Assembly (NCBI RefSeq): GCF_017811155.1 | Contig: NZ_JACVCV010000003.1 | Location: forward strand, 310,001 to 374,000 | DNA: 64,000 bases | From: Lunatimonas salinarum | GTDB lineage: Bacteria > Bacteroidota > Bacteroidia > Cytophagales > Cyclobacteriaceae | Direction of reading: 5' to 3' | In this document: positions 18,741 to 28,371 of the stretch, piece after piece | Layout of the letters: each line of letters opens with the position of its first letter | How positions within the stretch are numbered: the first letter of the stretch is position 1 | Translations under genes and position numbers: made by a program | Notes under the pieces: model-generated | Database searches by the model: none | What the model was told of the DNA's origin: nothing | What the model saw: only the letters and a program-made list of their open reading frames with translations

Positions 18741-21700
18741 TTAAAGTGATTCGATTTTTGGTGGAATTAACTTGTACATCACGGGCGTCACAATCCTCGA
18801 AAGGATGGTGGAACTGATCAGCCCTCCAACCAGGACGATTGCCAACGGTGATATTTGTGGATTAGGGTTGAGAGCAAGGGGCAAAAGTCCTCCAATAGCA
18901 GTTAAAGAAGTTAGTACAACGGGTAAGAATCGCAGTTCGCCAGCCTGCTCGATCGCAGTCTGTAAATCCACTCCTTCTTTGCGCAATTGATTGGTGAAAT
19001 CAACCAACAGTATGGAATTTTTTACTTCTATCCCTGCTAAGCCAATAAATCCTATGATGGCGATAAAAGACATGGGATTGCCTGTAATCCAAAGAAGACT
19101 GACACCTCCGATAACTCCCAATGGAATTACTGATAGTACAATCAAAAGCCCCTTGAAAGTCTTAAATTGCAATATCAACACAGCCACGAAGAGGAAAACT
19201 GTCAGCAATATCACAGTGATAAAACCACCTCCGAAGGCATCATCTTCGCTTTCAGTTTCTCCGGATAGTTTATAATAGTACCCGGCAGGCATTTCCATGG
19301 CATCCAATTGCGGAACCACTTCAGCCAAAACATCATTGGCCAATACTCCTTTGCGGGTAGAAGAGGTGACTTTTACAAAGCGGTTTTTATTGAAGTGGTT
19401 GATGGTTGTGGGTGAAGTTTCAAAATCCAAGCCTGCCAACTGCTTGAGTGGAATAGCTGCTCCTTGGACATTATTGACAAACAGATCTCCCAAGGCATCC
19501 AACTCTCTGTATTTTCCTTTTGGGGAAGTGACAACAATATCAAAATCATCTCCAATTTCATCGGTATAAGTCCCCATGGTGAGTCCTGCCACAGCCAGGC
19601 GAACCGTTCTGTCAATATCTACTGTGAACACCCCCAAGGTTCTGGCCTTTTCCTTGTTGATAGTGATTTTTAAATCTGTTTTGAGGGTATTCAATTCATT
19701 GTTAATATAAAGTGCCCCACCGCTAGCGGCTAAAATCCTTTCCACTTCAAAGGACAACTTGCGCAGACTGTCGAGATTTTCTCCAAACACCCGAATGGAA
19801 ATTGGTGCCTCGATTGGTGGTCCCTGCTCAAAATCCTGAACTTCTATTTTGGCATAAGGAAAAACGGCAAACTGATTCCTAAGCTGATTGATCAATTTGT
19901 TTTTGAGCACGGGTTTGGCATCAGGATCCATTTGAATGAAGATTTGGGCAAAGTCAAATTTTTCCTCCTGCTGGGGCACATTGTAATAAATCTGCGGATT
20001 CCCTTTTCCCACATTGGTTGAAAAGTACCGGATCAATTCATTTCGCTTCAAGCTATCTTCCACCATTCTGGTAATTCTATTGCCTTCATGCAAGCTGGTT
20101 TGTAAAGGCATTTTTACATTGACCAAAAAGATGGGTTTTTCTGAGGTAGGAAAGAGTTTAAAACCGATTACAGGGAAAAGCAACAAGGATACCCCAAATA
20201 ATAAGAACGAAATTGCGAGCGTTTTCACAGGGTTATTCAAAGACACTTTCATCACTTTTGCATAAGTGGCTCCGATTACTTTTTTCAACGTACGGAGAAA
20301 AATATTTCCCTCTGGATTTTCATATTCCTTCAAAAATCTGCTGGAAATAAAGGGTACTATGGTCAGGGATACTACCGTAGAAGCCAGTACACTGCAGATC
20401 ACAGCAAGTGGCAACCCCCGGACAAAATCTCCAGGCCCTCCAGGTAAAAAGACCATCGGAAGGAAGGCAATAATCAATGTTGCAGTCGTTGCAATGACTG
20501 GTAAGGTGATCTGCTTGGTGGCTTTGATGGCTGCTTCCTTTCTGGTAAACCCATCTCTCAACCAACGCTCGATATTCTCCACTACAACAATACTGTCATC
20601 TACCAGCAGACCAAGTGAAACCACTAGCCCCACAATACTCAGCTGATTCAGTGAAATACCGAAAGCGTTTAGGCCAACCAAACCTAAGGCTAAGGATAGC
20701 GGGATGGCCAACATCACCACCAAAGAGGCACGAATACCCAAAGGCGATAGCGTAAACAATACCAGCACAATGGCAATCAAAAAGTCAAGTCCCAAACCGG
20801 ATAAACGTCTGGAAACATTCTCAGCCTGGTCAAAATGCTTATACAGCTTAATATTATCGGGTAAACTACTTTCAAATTCCAAAATGATAGGTTCATATTT
20901 GGCTTGGGTACTGGCTATATTACTTCCAGTTTTTTGAGCGGCACTTACCAAAACAGCTCGTCTACCATTTAATCGGGTGATGTGTTTTTCATCTTCATAC
21001 TTAAAATCAACCTCAGCAACCTCCTTCAATAAAATGATTTTACCATCGGCAGTACTCACCACTGTATTTTCAATTTCCTCAAGGCTAGTAAACTTCCCAC
21101 TGGTTTTTACATTGAAGGTCTTGTTACCAGCGGTAACACTTCCACCAGGAATATTGACAGCTTCGCTTTGGATACTGCCCAGAACCACATTGAGGGGAAT
21201 CTGAAATGCTGCAATCCTATCCAGTTTTAGATCAATCCGAACTTCTTCATCAGGTACTCCCGATATTTTTACTTTTTTGAGATCGACTACTCTTTCCAGC
21301 TGATCCTGAAGGTCTTCAGCCTGCTTCTTAAGCTGTCTGTAGGAGGCATTTTCACTGACCAAGGCCACTTGAAGAATATTCACATCGCTGGGATCTACTT
21401 TTCGGATTTCAAAGGACAATATATCTTCTGGCAGGTCATTGCGCAGCGCATTTATTTCCCGCACTACTTCCTGATACTTGTCATCCACATTAACCCCATA
21501 CTTAAATTCTACCCGGATCACCGCCAGCCCATTTTCAATAGCTGTTACAATTTTATCAATGTTCTCTAGTTCATAGATTTTGTTTTCGATAGGTTTCACC
21601 ACCAACTCCTCCATATCCTGTGGATTGGTACCAGGATAAACCACTACGATTGGGTAGGTAGGTGGATTGATTTGCGGGTCCTCTGCCCTGGGCATGGTCA

Positions 21701-21788
21701 GCAAGGTCACTACTCCAATGACTGCCACCATTACAAACATCACTAGGGTAAACTGGTAGTTTTTCACTGAAAAATCTGTGAGGTTCAT
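18741..21788 (-). CDS. RND efflux pump, inner-membrane permease (HAE1/AcrB type)
   Basis: Proton-driven inner-membrane transporter of 1015 aa, the motor of a tripartite drug or toxin pump. It shows the RND pattern of one N-terminal helix (about 12-32), a large periplasmic porter domain with YPGTNPQDMEELVVKPIE, and helices 2-6 with the proton-relay stretch SLGLLVDDSIVVVENIER near residue 400. A second porter domain and the final helices (GLAGIEVKNSILLVDF) follow. The ATG overlaps the stop of the adaptor gene by four bases (ATGA). It sits third in a tolC-adaptor-permease-SDR-membrane protein operon under a TetR operator. Confidence 0.94.
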   Translation of the reverse strand: MNLTDFSVKNYQFTLVMFVMVAVIGVVTLLTMPRAEDPQINPPTYPIVVVYPGTNPQDMEELVVKPIENKIYELENIDKIVTAIENGLAVIRVEFKYGVNVDDKYQEVVREINALRNDLPEDILSFEIRKVDPSDVNILQVALVSENASYRQLKKQAEDLQDQLERVVDLKKVKISGVPDEEVRIDLKLDRIAAFQIPLNVVLGSIQSEAVNIPGGSVTAGNKTFNVKTSGKFTSLEEIENTVVSTADGKIILLKEVAEVDFKYEDEKHITRLNGRRAVLVSAAQKTGSNIASTQAKYEPIILEFESSLPDNIKLYKHFDQAENVSRRLSGLGLDFLIAIVLVLFTLSPLGIRASLVVMLAIPLSLALGLVGLNAFGISLNQLSIVGLVVSLGLLVDDSIVVVENIERWLRDGFTRKEAAIKATKQITLPVIATTATLIIAFLPMVFLPGGPGDFVRGLPLAVICSVLASTVVSLTIVPFISSRFLKEYENPEGNIFLRTLKKVIGATYAKVMKVSLNNPVKTLAISFLLFGVSLLLFPVIGFKLFPTSEKPIFLVNVKMPLQTSLHEGNRITRMVEDSLKRNELIRYFSTNVGKGNPQIYYNVPQQEEKFDFAQIFIQMDPDAKPVLKNKLINQLRNQFAVFPYAKIEVQDFEQGPPIEAPISIRVFGENLDSLRKLSFEVERILAASGGALYINNELNTLKTDLKITINKEKARTLGVFTVDIDRTVRLAVAGLTMGTYTDEIGDDFDIVVTSPKGKYRELDALGDLFVNNVQGAAIPLKQLAGLDFETSPTTINHFNKNRFVKVTSSTRKGVLANDVLAEVVPQLDAMEMPAGYYYKLSGETESEDDAFGGGFITVILLTVFLFVAVLILQFKTFKGLLIVLSVIPLGVIGGVSLLWITGNPMSFIAIIGFIGLAGIEVKNSILLVDFTNQLRKEGVDLQTAIEQAGELRFLPVVLTSLTAIGGLLPLALNPNPQISPLAIVLVGGLISSTILSRIVTPVMYKLIPPKIESL

Positions 21789-22843
21789 GGTTGTTGCTTT
21801 ATGAATTGAATCGTAGAAAACTCATTTAGAAAAGCAGAGTTCCCCAAGACGATTTCGCTTACCCCCTCCAGGCCTTCGCTGATGCTGACGCCTTTGTCGG
21901 CAAAGCTCTCTATCAACACGGGTTGTTTCTTGACCCGATTGGTACCCATTGGTACAAAGACAAAAGCCTTTTTTCCATCTGCTTCGATCAGCGCTTCATA
22001 AGGGATTAATTTGGACTTCTGTTGCAATCCTGTTTGGATAATGGCTTTTCCAAACATCCCTATCGCGGGAGATTCAGTCAAGTTTTCCAATTTGAGCTCT
22101 ACCTGAAAAGAACCAGTTCCCATGTCTGCGGCACCTGATTTCCTAAAAACTTCTCCCTCCCACCAGCTATCTGGAAATGCCTCCAGCCTCACCTTGGCTT
22201 TGTTTCCCATGGATACCTTTGCCCACTCTTTGTCCGAGAGACCTATTTTCAATTCCCAGCTGTCGTTCCCATTTTCACTGCATGCCAACACAGGAGCTCC
22301 CCCGGCAATGACCTCGCCTTCATTGGCCATTTTTTTCACCACAAATCCGGGCTTGTCCGCATAGATACATGCATATTTTTTGTTGAAAGCTACGGTGGAT
22401 AGTTGCTGTTCGGAAAGCTCCAGCACTGTTTTCGAGTTTTGCAATTGTTCTAGTGTGGCCACACTGTCCGCAAACAAATTCTGAACACGTTGGTAATCCC
22501 TTGAGGCCTTATCGACGGCCAATTGTGCCTGCAGATGGCCTGCATCGATTTCAGTCAATAACAATTGAGCAATCAATTTCCCTTTTGGAAAAGACTGACC
22601 TTCTTCAACAAATATTCTGTCAATTACACCCCCGATTTTAAAAGCATATTTAACGTCGTTGATACTGCTAAGTAGTCCTGTACCGGTGACATGGGTTTCC
22701 TCTGTAGTTTCTTCTAAAGTGAACAAGGTTACGGATATGGCATCATACCCTTCCTCTATTTCCGAACGTTGGGCTGAGGAAGAACATGCAAAAGCAATAA
22801 AGCTAGTAAGCACGACTAGGGTCCCAGTTTTTAAAGTTTTCAT
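21785..22843 (-). CDS. RND efflux periplasmic adaptor lipoprotein
   Basis: Membrane-fusion protein joining the permease to the outer-membrane channel. The chosen start at 22843 (MKTLKTGTL) gives 352 aa, with a lipobox at SFIAFACSS. It overlaps the stop of the tolC-like gene as ATGA, and the earlier ATG at 22909 would lie inside that gene. The middle has the usual lipoyl/hairpin/lipoyl layout: GGVIDRIFVEEGQSFPKGKL, a helical hairpin (QLAVDKASRDYQRVQNLF), then PGFVVKKMANEGEVIAGGAP. A beta-barrel and a C-terminal domain follow. Confidence 0.9.
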   Translation of the reverse strand: MKTLKTGTLVVLTSFIAFACSSSAQRSEIEEGYDAISVTLFTLEETTEETHVTGTGLLSSINDVKYAFKIGGVIDRIFVEEGQSFPKGKLIAQLLLTEIDAGHLQAQLAVDKASRDYQRVQNLFADSVATLEQLQNSKTVLELSEQQLSTVAFNKKYACIYADKPGFVVKKMANEGEVIAGGAPVLACSENGNDSWELKIGLSDKEWAKVSMGNKAKVRLEAFPDSWWEGEVFRKSGAADMGTGSFQVELKLENLTESPAIGMFGKAIIQTGLQQKSKLIPYEALIEADGKKAFVFVPMGTNRVKKQPVLIESFADKGVSISEGLEGVSEIVLGNSAFLNEFSTIQFIKQQP

Positions 22844-24192
22844 AATCCTTGAGTGTTTAGATTGAAGGAAGCACTGGCACGCTCGATTTCCGCTATATTG
22901 ATATGACAATCAAAAAGGGAAATATTCTCCTGGAGTTGAGCAGTAATGAATTGATTTTGGGCGTCCAATAATTCTATAAAAAGGATCTGCCCCGATGCAT
23001 ACAGTTTCCTGGAATCCTCATAGGTTCTTTTAGCACTTTTAGCTTGGCTAACATTTCCCAAATACTGGCTATAGGATGCTTTAAAATTATTTTGGCTCAC
23101 GATCAAAGCCATATTTAGCTGCTTAGAAACCTGATCAATAACTAAAGCGGTTTTTGCTTGGTCTACTTTGGCTTTTTGTACCTGAATTCGATTTTGCCCA
23201 CCGGAAAAAATGTTCCATCGGGTAGAAAGACCGAAAAAATAATAGCGGGTCTGATTGTTGTATTCCCAATCAAAGCCCTGTGATCCAAGATCCATGAATG
23301 CAGAAATTTGCGGTAGCAAGTAGGCTCTGGATAGATCCAGCTTGTGTTTATCTACAGTGGCAGATACAATCAACTGTTGCAGTTCTTCTCGTTGCAAAAA
23401 GGAATTATGATCAATTAATGTCTCATGGAAAGGCAAGGTTTGCTGGGTTTCAAGGATCTGCTCGTTTAAATCCCGGTTTAGTAGGAAATTGAAATAAACG
23501 TTTGCATTATCTGATTGCTGGAAAGCCGCTTCCAGTTCATTTTGAAATCGGATTACTTCATGGGATGCCCTTACTACAATGGTGTTATTAACCATTTCGT
23601 TTTTAAACAAAGCCTCGTTGATGCGTTTGCTTTCTTCTGCAAGCTGCAAAGCTGTCTGGATAATGCGTACGGCCTCAACGGTTTTGAGGTAGTTGTAATA
23701 GGCAATTTTGATTTCCTTTACCAACTCCCTTTTATAAATAAGCAATTCAAAAGCTGCAAAGTCCGCTAAATCTGACTGAATTCTTTTATGGTATAAGAGT
23801 TCTGCTTGAAATATTGGTAAGGCGGTTCTTAACCGCACGTCATAAAAATTATTGGGATTCAAAAGTATCCGCTGATTATCAAGCATAGGAAACGTTTGGC
23901 TTTCGGTTAGTTGATTCAAAGTACCATAAATGGGGTTGAGCAGATCACCCGCAGGAAAATCTACCGTTCTACCCCCTCCTGCCAAAAAGTAATCTGTCTC
24001 AACGCTCACTCTTGGAAAAAATAAACTTCGAGCTTCTGATAAGACTAAAATACTTTTATCAAAATCAAGTATCCTCCCTTGCACCTGCTGATTAGACGCT
24101 AGGCCTTCCTGAATATAGCTTTCAAGAACACTTTGGGCATTGGATACTTCTAGCATCCCAGTCGCCAACACGAATAATAGTATTTTTCTCAA
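22840..24192 (-). CDS. TolC-family outer-membrane efflux channel
   Basis: Outer-membrane channel of 450 aa, first gene of the efflux operon. A signal peptide (KILLFVLATGMLEVSNA) is followed by two outer-membrane-efflux repeats made of long helices, for example RELVKEIKIAYYNYLKTVEA and the second-half AKSAKRTYEDSRKLYASGQI. The start codon is TTG at 24192. No in-frame ATG precedes it, and the signal peptide fits this start. A TetR-type operator lies 21 nt upstream, and the regulated promoter about 260 nt upstream gives a long leader. Confidence 0.9.
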   Translation of the reverse strand: MRKILLFVLATGMLEVSNAQSVLESYIQEGLASNQQVQGRILDFDKSILVLSEARSLFFPRVSVETDYFLAGGGRTVDFPAGDLLNPIYGTLNQLTESQTFPMLDNQRILLNPNNFYDVRLRTALPIFQAELLYHKRIQSDLADFAAFELLIYKRELVKEIKIAYYNYLKTVEAVRIIQTALQLAEESKRINEALFKNEMVNNTIVVRASHEVIRFQNELEAAFQQSDNANVYFNFLLNRDLNEQILETQQTLPFHETLIDHNSFLQREELQQLIVSATVDKHKLDLSRAYLLPQISAFMDLGSQGFDWEYNNQTRYYFFGLSTRWNIFSGGQNRIQVQKAKVDQAKTALVIDQVSKQLNMALIVSQNNFKASYSQYLGNVSQAKSAKRTYEDSRKLYASGQILFIELLDAQNQFITAQLQENISLFDCHINIAEIERASASFNLNTQGL

Positions 24193-24212
24193 AATGACCT
24201 ATGTATTTAAAT

Positions 24213-24225
24213 TGAACATTGTTCA
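24213..24225. promoter_or_regulatory. TetR-type operator copy 1
   Basis: TGAACATTGTTCA, an inverted repeat TGAAC/GTTCA with a 3-nt centre, 21 nt before the tolC-like start codon. It is identical to the copies at 24464 and 25723, but no promoter match surrounds this one. It may strengthen repression from within the leader. Confidence 0.75.
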
Positions 24226-24454
24226 TTTACCTGATAAATTTTTTTAAACTCAAGCAACTGACCTCCCAATAAATTCCTCCTCAGTTTAACGTATGACTAT
24301 CTATTTTCAAAATGGGCATTAAAACAATTTAAAATAAGCTCTTAGATTGATTAATGAACCATTCTTGATCCAAAAACCCTGTTAATCCCTGTTTTTCTAT
24401 TCCTTCCTTTTTGTCGAAATCCCCCAGACTATCTAAAGTTTTTTTTGAACAAAA

Positions 24455-24485
24455 CAAACATAATGAACATTGTTCATTTATACAA
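24455..24485 (-). promoter_or_regulatory. Promoter of the RND efflux operon with operator copy 2 inside
   Basis: On the minus strand TTG (24485-24483), exactly 20 nt, then TATGTTTG (24462-24455), a full match to the Bacteroidota consensus. The operator TGAACATTGTTCA occupies 24464-24476, within the spacer and one base from the -7 element. A bound repressor would block polymerase. The geometry is identical to the tetR promoter. Confidence 0.8.
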
Positions 24486-24663
24486 TAGAAATTCGAGAAT
24501 TTTTTCTGAACGAAAATTAAAAATCCTCCGAATTATAAAAAAACGGGCATTTCCTGAATTTAAAGAAACCTAACCTAACAAAATAGCCACCAGTCTAGGA
24601 TGTTGGATCAAGGCAGCAGACCCATAATGAAACTGTCTTAAATTAGTTAAAAAATCAACCAAC

Positions 24664-25065
24664 ATGGAAATTCAATATTTAGACAAACCTCTCGATTCGG
24701 ATGACAACATGTTTGATCTTTATGAAAAGTTAGACTGGAACAAGTATTTAAAACTAACTAAAGAAGATTTAAATATAGCGATGGAGCAAAGTTGGCAGGT
24801 CGTATATGCCTATCACAACAAAACCTTGATTGGAACCGGACGGGTGATTTCCGATGGTATTATAAACGCATACCTATGTGGTGTTGGGGTTATTCCAGAA
24901 TTTCAAAACAAAGGAATCGGGCGTCAAATCTGCAAATTACTAATCGAATCATGCACCAAAAAAGGCCTTCATATTCAACTTTTATGTGAAGACCATTTAA
25001 TTCCCTATTACAGGAGATTTGGATTTACTGAATTCGCAATTGGAATGAAAAAAACCGGAGATTAA
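24664..25065 (+). CDS. GNAT-family N-acetyltransferase
   Basis: A 133-aa acetyl-CoA-dependent acetyltransferase. The acetyl-CoA binding motif is GVGVIPEFQNKGIGRQICKL (Q/R-x-x-G-x-G/A) near residues 78-97, and the C-terminal strand-turn YYRRFGFTEFAIGMKK is typical. Substrate unknown. It lies between the efflux operon and tetR, which are both on the other strand, and the stop is 12 nt from the 3' end of tetR. It may or may not share the efflux regulation. Confidence 0.86.
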   Translation: MEIQYLDKPLDSDDNMFDLYEKLDWNKYLKLTKEDLNIAMEQSWQVVYAYHNKTLIGTGRVISDGIINAYLCGVGVIPEFQNKGIGRQICKLLIESCTKKGLHIQLLCEDHLIPYYRRFGFTEFAIGMKKTGD

Positions 25066-25076
25066 AGATCTATCTA

Positions 25077-25694
25077 TTATCTTTTGACGAGCATCAACAA
25101 GAAATCTTCAAAAGCATCGTACAATAACTTCTCTGGATCCTGCCCTGTGGCGCCTTTTACACGCTCTCTGATATACAGGGAACACATTCCATGCACACAA
25201 CTCCAAATGGTAAAGGATAGGGGCTGAAGACTATGTCCTTTGAAGTAACCTTGATCCATACATTCTTTGACTGTATTTCTCAAGGCATCAAATGCATTGG
25301 AGCCCTCATGCCAGTTTTGCTCCTCTTGCTCTTTGACAAACTCCATAGGCGCCCGCATATTGAACATCAAATCATACATTTGAGTATTCTCCAGGGCAAA
25401 TGACATGTAGGTCCTTCCCAAGGCTTTCAATCGCTCCATAGGATCAGACACATGAAACAAAGTCCTCATTTCCTTGGCAAGCTTTAAAAAACCCTCCGAA
25501 TGCAACTCGTGAAGAATCTGATTTTTATCCTTGAAGTATAAATATACAGTACCCACACTGTACTCGATTTCTTTGGCAATACTGCGGATTGTTGTCTGAT
25601 CAATGCCTTTTTCGGCAAACAAATCCTTTGCTGCATTCAAGATCAAGGCTCTCAACTCTTCCTTTTCTTTGGCTTTTCTTTCTGCTACTCCCAT
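25077..25694 (-). CDS. TetR/AcrR-family repressor of the efflux operon
   Basis: A 205-aa one-component regulator. The N-terminal helix-turn-helix is clear (LILNAAKDLFAEKGIDQ, IRSIAKEIEYSVGTVYLYF), followed by a ligand-binding domain that includes SFTIWSCVHGMCSLYIRER, the conserved WxxxHG region of a large TetR subgroup. An operator identical to two upstream of the RND operon lies within its own promoter, so autorepression and control of the pump are strongly implied. The ligand is unknown. Confidence 0.92.
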   Translation of the reverse strand: MGVAERKAKEKEELRALILNAAKDLFAEKGIDQTTIRSIAKEIEYSVGTVYLYFKDKNQILHELHSEGFLKLAKEMRTLFHVSDPMERLKALGRTYMSFALENTQMYDLMFNMRAPMEFVKEQEEQNWHEGSNAFDALRNTVKECMDQGYFKGHSLQPLSFTIWSCVHGMCSLYIRERVKGATGQDPEKLLYDAFEDFLLMLVKR

Positions 25695-25713
25695 ACTTAC
25701 GCTTTGAACAAGG

Positions 25714-25744
25714 CAAATTTAGTGAACATTGTTCAAAATATCAA
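25714..25744 (-). promoter_or_regulatory. Promoter of tetR with operator copy 3 inside
   Basis: On the minus strand TTG (25744-25742), 20 nt, TAAATTTG (25721-25714), with TGAACATTGTTCA at 25723-25735 one base from the -7 element. This repeats the geometry of the efflux operon promoter. Predicted transcription starts about 13 nt before the tetR ATG. Confidence 0.8.
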
Positions 25745-25886
25745 TCCGCTTTTCACTGGGGCAGACAGGCTCAACAAAGGAATTTTTCGATTGACGAGCT
25801 TCCAAAGTCAGATTTGAAAAAGGAAGTTGAAAAGTATCTCAATTGGCCCTATCTTGTCACCCCATACACCAAGCCTTTTTTCTTGT

Positions 25887-26801
25887 ATGACAACCACTAA
25901 CCGTTTTATGCTTACCGGCATAGTACTCGCGCTATTCGCTTCCTGCCAAACTTCCTCTACGGAAGCACCCCTATCCAAGCTCAACCACGAAATCAACGTG
26001 CTATTCGAAGAGACAGCGGGTGACTTTGCCCTGGCGTTCCGCTTATTAAACGACACCACACAGACACTCCTAATCAACGAACGGGAAAGCTTTCACGCTG
26101 CCTCCACCATGAAGACTCCCGTGATGATCGAGGTGTTCAAACAGGCCGAGGAGGGCGAGTTTTCGCTGCGGGATTCCATTCCGGTGATCAACGAATTCAC
26201 CAGCATCGTGGATGGCAGCAACTTTTCCATGGATCTGGGCAGCGACTCCCAGGAGGAGCTGTACAGTAGGATCGGCGGACAGGCAAGCATCTATGACCTT
26301 ACTTACCAAATGATCATCAAAAGCAGCAACCTGGCCACCAATATCCTGATTGAGCTGGTCAACGCAAAAGCCGTCACCCAGACCATGCGGGAACTGGGCG
26401 CGGCTGACATTCAGGTGCTGCGGGGCGTGGAAGACCAAAAAGCTTTTGATGCCGGCATGAGCAATACCACCACTGCCTACGACTTGATGGTGGTTTTGGA
26501 GGCCATCGCCACCGGCAACGCTGTAAACCGGGAAGCCAGCAAGGAAATGATGAAAATCCTCGGCGATCAGTATTTCAAAGACCTAATCCCCAAATACCTG
26601 CCCGAGACGGTTCAGGTAGCCCATAAGACCGGCTCCATCACAGGGGTGCAGCATGACTCCGCCATCCTCGAGCTTCCCGATGGGAAGCGGTATGTGTTGG
26701 TACTTTTGTCCAAAAACCTTACCGATGCCGCCGCGGGAAAAGAAACCATCGCACAGGTCAGTAAGCTCGTCTACGAGTATGTTTCCTCTCTAAAACTCTA
26801 A
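25887..26801 (+). CDS. Beta-lactamase-like serine hydrolase lipoprotein
   Basis: Exported protein of 304 aa with the class A beta-lactamase/transpeptidase fold. Start chosen at 25887 (MTTTNRFML), since the signal and lipobox (LALFASC, Cys20) follow directly. The active-site motifs are STMK at 73-76, SSN at 146-148 and KTG at 247-249. I do not see the Glu166-type omega-loop motif that true class A enzymes need for deacylation, so it may not destroy beta-lactams. It is followed 12 nt later by a PBP4-like gene and is probably co-transcribed with it. Confidence 0.82.
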   Translation: MTTTNRFMLTGIVLALFASCQTSSTEAPLSKLNHEINVLFEETAGDFALAFRLLNDTTQTLLINERESFHAASTMKTPVMIEVFKQAEEGEFSLRDSIPVINEFTSIVDGSNFSMDLGSDSQEELYSRIGGQASIYDLTYQMIIKSSNLATNILIELVNAKAVTQTMRELGAADIQVLRGVEDQKAFDAGMSNTTTAYDLMVVLEAIATGNAVNREASKEMMKILGDQYFKDLIPKYLPETVQVAHKTGSITGVQHDSAILELPDGKRYVLVLLSKNLTDAAAGKETIAQVSKLVYEYVSSLKL

Positions 26802-26813
26802 AAAACTACCAAG

Positions 26814-28118
26814 ATGCAACGATTTTTACTGGCCCTTTCTTCATGCTTGCTACTGGCAATTTCCGCCTGTTCTTCCCTAAAGGTCGGGAAGGCCATAGAG
26901 CAATCGGAGGTTTTCAACAAATCCGGTTTTACGGGATTTATGCTGGTGGATCCGGAAAAGGACAAGCCGCTTTATGCCCTCAACGAAAACCTTTATTTCG
27001 TTCCCGCTTCCAATACCAAGCTTTTTACCTTTTACACCTCTTACAAACTGCTCGGTGAACAGGTATACGCACTCAATTACCTCGAAAGTGGCGATTCCTT
27101 GATCTTTTGGGGCACGGGGGATCCATCGTTGCTACACCCGGACCTTAAAGGCGGCCAAGCTTTGGAGTTGCTTGGTAAAACCGACAAGAAACTATACCTG
27201 GCGGACAATTTTCCGCAGGTGAGGGCAAATGGCCCGGGCTGGTCTTGGAGTTGGTACACCTATTATTTCGGTGCCGAGCGCTCCGCTCTGCCGATCTACG
27301 GCAACGTGGTACGGTTTTCCAAAGCGAACGACTTATTCCTTTACCCAAGGTATTTCGGCAAGTTGCTTTACCCGGATCCCGCTTTCACGGGATCACAACC
27401 ATTGAGGAAATTTTATGAAAACAGGTTTCAGATACCCTTGCACTGGCCGGATGGAAGCAATTTTCAAACAGATAAACCCTTCATTACGTCTGCCCACCTT
27501 ACCGCCTCCCTGCTCCGCGACACCCTAGGCAAAACCATTCAGGTGATCCCCTACAATATCGCCAAGGGAAGAAAGCCCCAAAAGCTACCTGGACTGGGAA
27601 CCGCCCAGATCTATAAACAAATGATGGAAGACAGCGACAATTTTTTGGCCGAACAACTGCTACTGTTGGTCTCGGATCGGCTCACCGATTCGCTTAATAC
27701 AGCTACGGCCATCGATTATGCCAAAAAAAACCTGCTCGATGACCTCAGCCATGAACCCCAATGGGCAGACGGATCCGGCTTGTCCAGCGACAATAAATTT
27801 ACGCCCAAAAGCATCATCGAATTGCTGGGGAAAATACGAGCAGAAGTACCGGAGGAAACCATTTTCGACGTGTTTCCGGCCGGAGGCACAAAGGGAACCA
27901 TCCGCTCCTGGTATAAGCCCGACGAGGGGCAGCCAGCCTATATTTACGCAAAAACGGGCACGCTCAACAACTCCATCTGTCTGAGTGGGTACCTGCTGAC
28001 CAAAAGTGGAAAAACGCTCTACTTCAGCTTTATGCACAACAACTACCCGATTCCCTCAGATGACCTTAAGCGGGAGATGGAAAAGATCCTGTACCAGATC
28101 CACCAACACTATAGGTAA
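26814..28118 (+). CDS. dacB: PBP4-type D-alanyl-D-alanine carboxypeptidase/endopeptidase
   Basis: Class C low-molecular-weight penicillin-binding protein of 434 aa that trims or cuts peptidoglycan stem peptides outside the inner membrane. Lipoprotein signal ends LLLAISACSS (Cys19). Motifs: SNTK at 66-69, SDN in EDSDNFLAEQLLL near residue 271, KTG in YAKTGTLNNS near residue 381. The length is a little short of E. coli PBP4, mainly by a smaller inserted domain. It shares a transcript with the upstream serine hydrolase, which suggests a joint role in the cell wall. Confidence 0.87.
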   Translation: MQRFLLALSSCLLLAISACSSLKVGKAIEQSEVFNKSGFTGFMLVDPEKDKPLYALNENLYFVPASNTKLFTFYTSYKLLGEQVYALNYLESGDSLIFWGTGDPSLLHPDLKGGQALELLGKTDKKLYLADNFPQVRANGPGWSWSWYTYYFGAERSALPIYGNVVRFSKANDLFLYPRYFGKLLYPDPAFTGSQPLRKFYENRFQIPLHWPDGSNFQTDKPFITSAHLTASLLRDTLGKTIQVIPYNIAKGRKPQKLPGLGTAQIYKQMMEDSDNFLAEQLLLLVSDRLTDSLNTATAIDYAKKNLLDDLSHEPQWADGSGLSSDNKFTPKSIIELLGKIRAEVPEETIFDVFPAGGTKGTIRSWYKPDEGQPAYIYAKTGTLNNSICLSGYLLTKSGKTLYFSFMHNNYPIPSDDLKREMEKILYQIHQHYR

Positions 28119-28371
28119 AGAAATATCGTTGCTTTTCTAGCCAAAAAACCTTTCCACTCCACATCGCAGAGAACACCAATCACAAAAAACCAATTATTAT
28201 TCGTAAATTTGCCATTCTTCATCAAGTCCTGCCCAAAACCATTTTACATCAACTACGATAAGCATCCACTTAGGCTAGTTCTTTTCTTGAAACCATTCGG
28301 AAAATCTGGATTACCAAGTTTTGCCAAATCTTACGCGACCTGATGAACAAACCTTATTGAACGAATAAAAA

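Larger units (their letters stand above)
24193..24663. other. Regulatory gap between the efflux operon and the GNAT gene
   Basis: An AT-rich 471-nt gap holding the efflux operon promoter and two copies of the operator TGAACATTGTTCA, at 24213 and 24464. The rest has no clear coding frame. The promoter of the GNAT gene should lie near its right end but no clear match was found. Confidence 0.6.
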
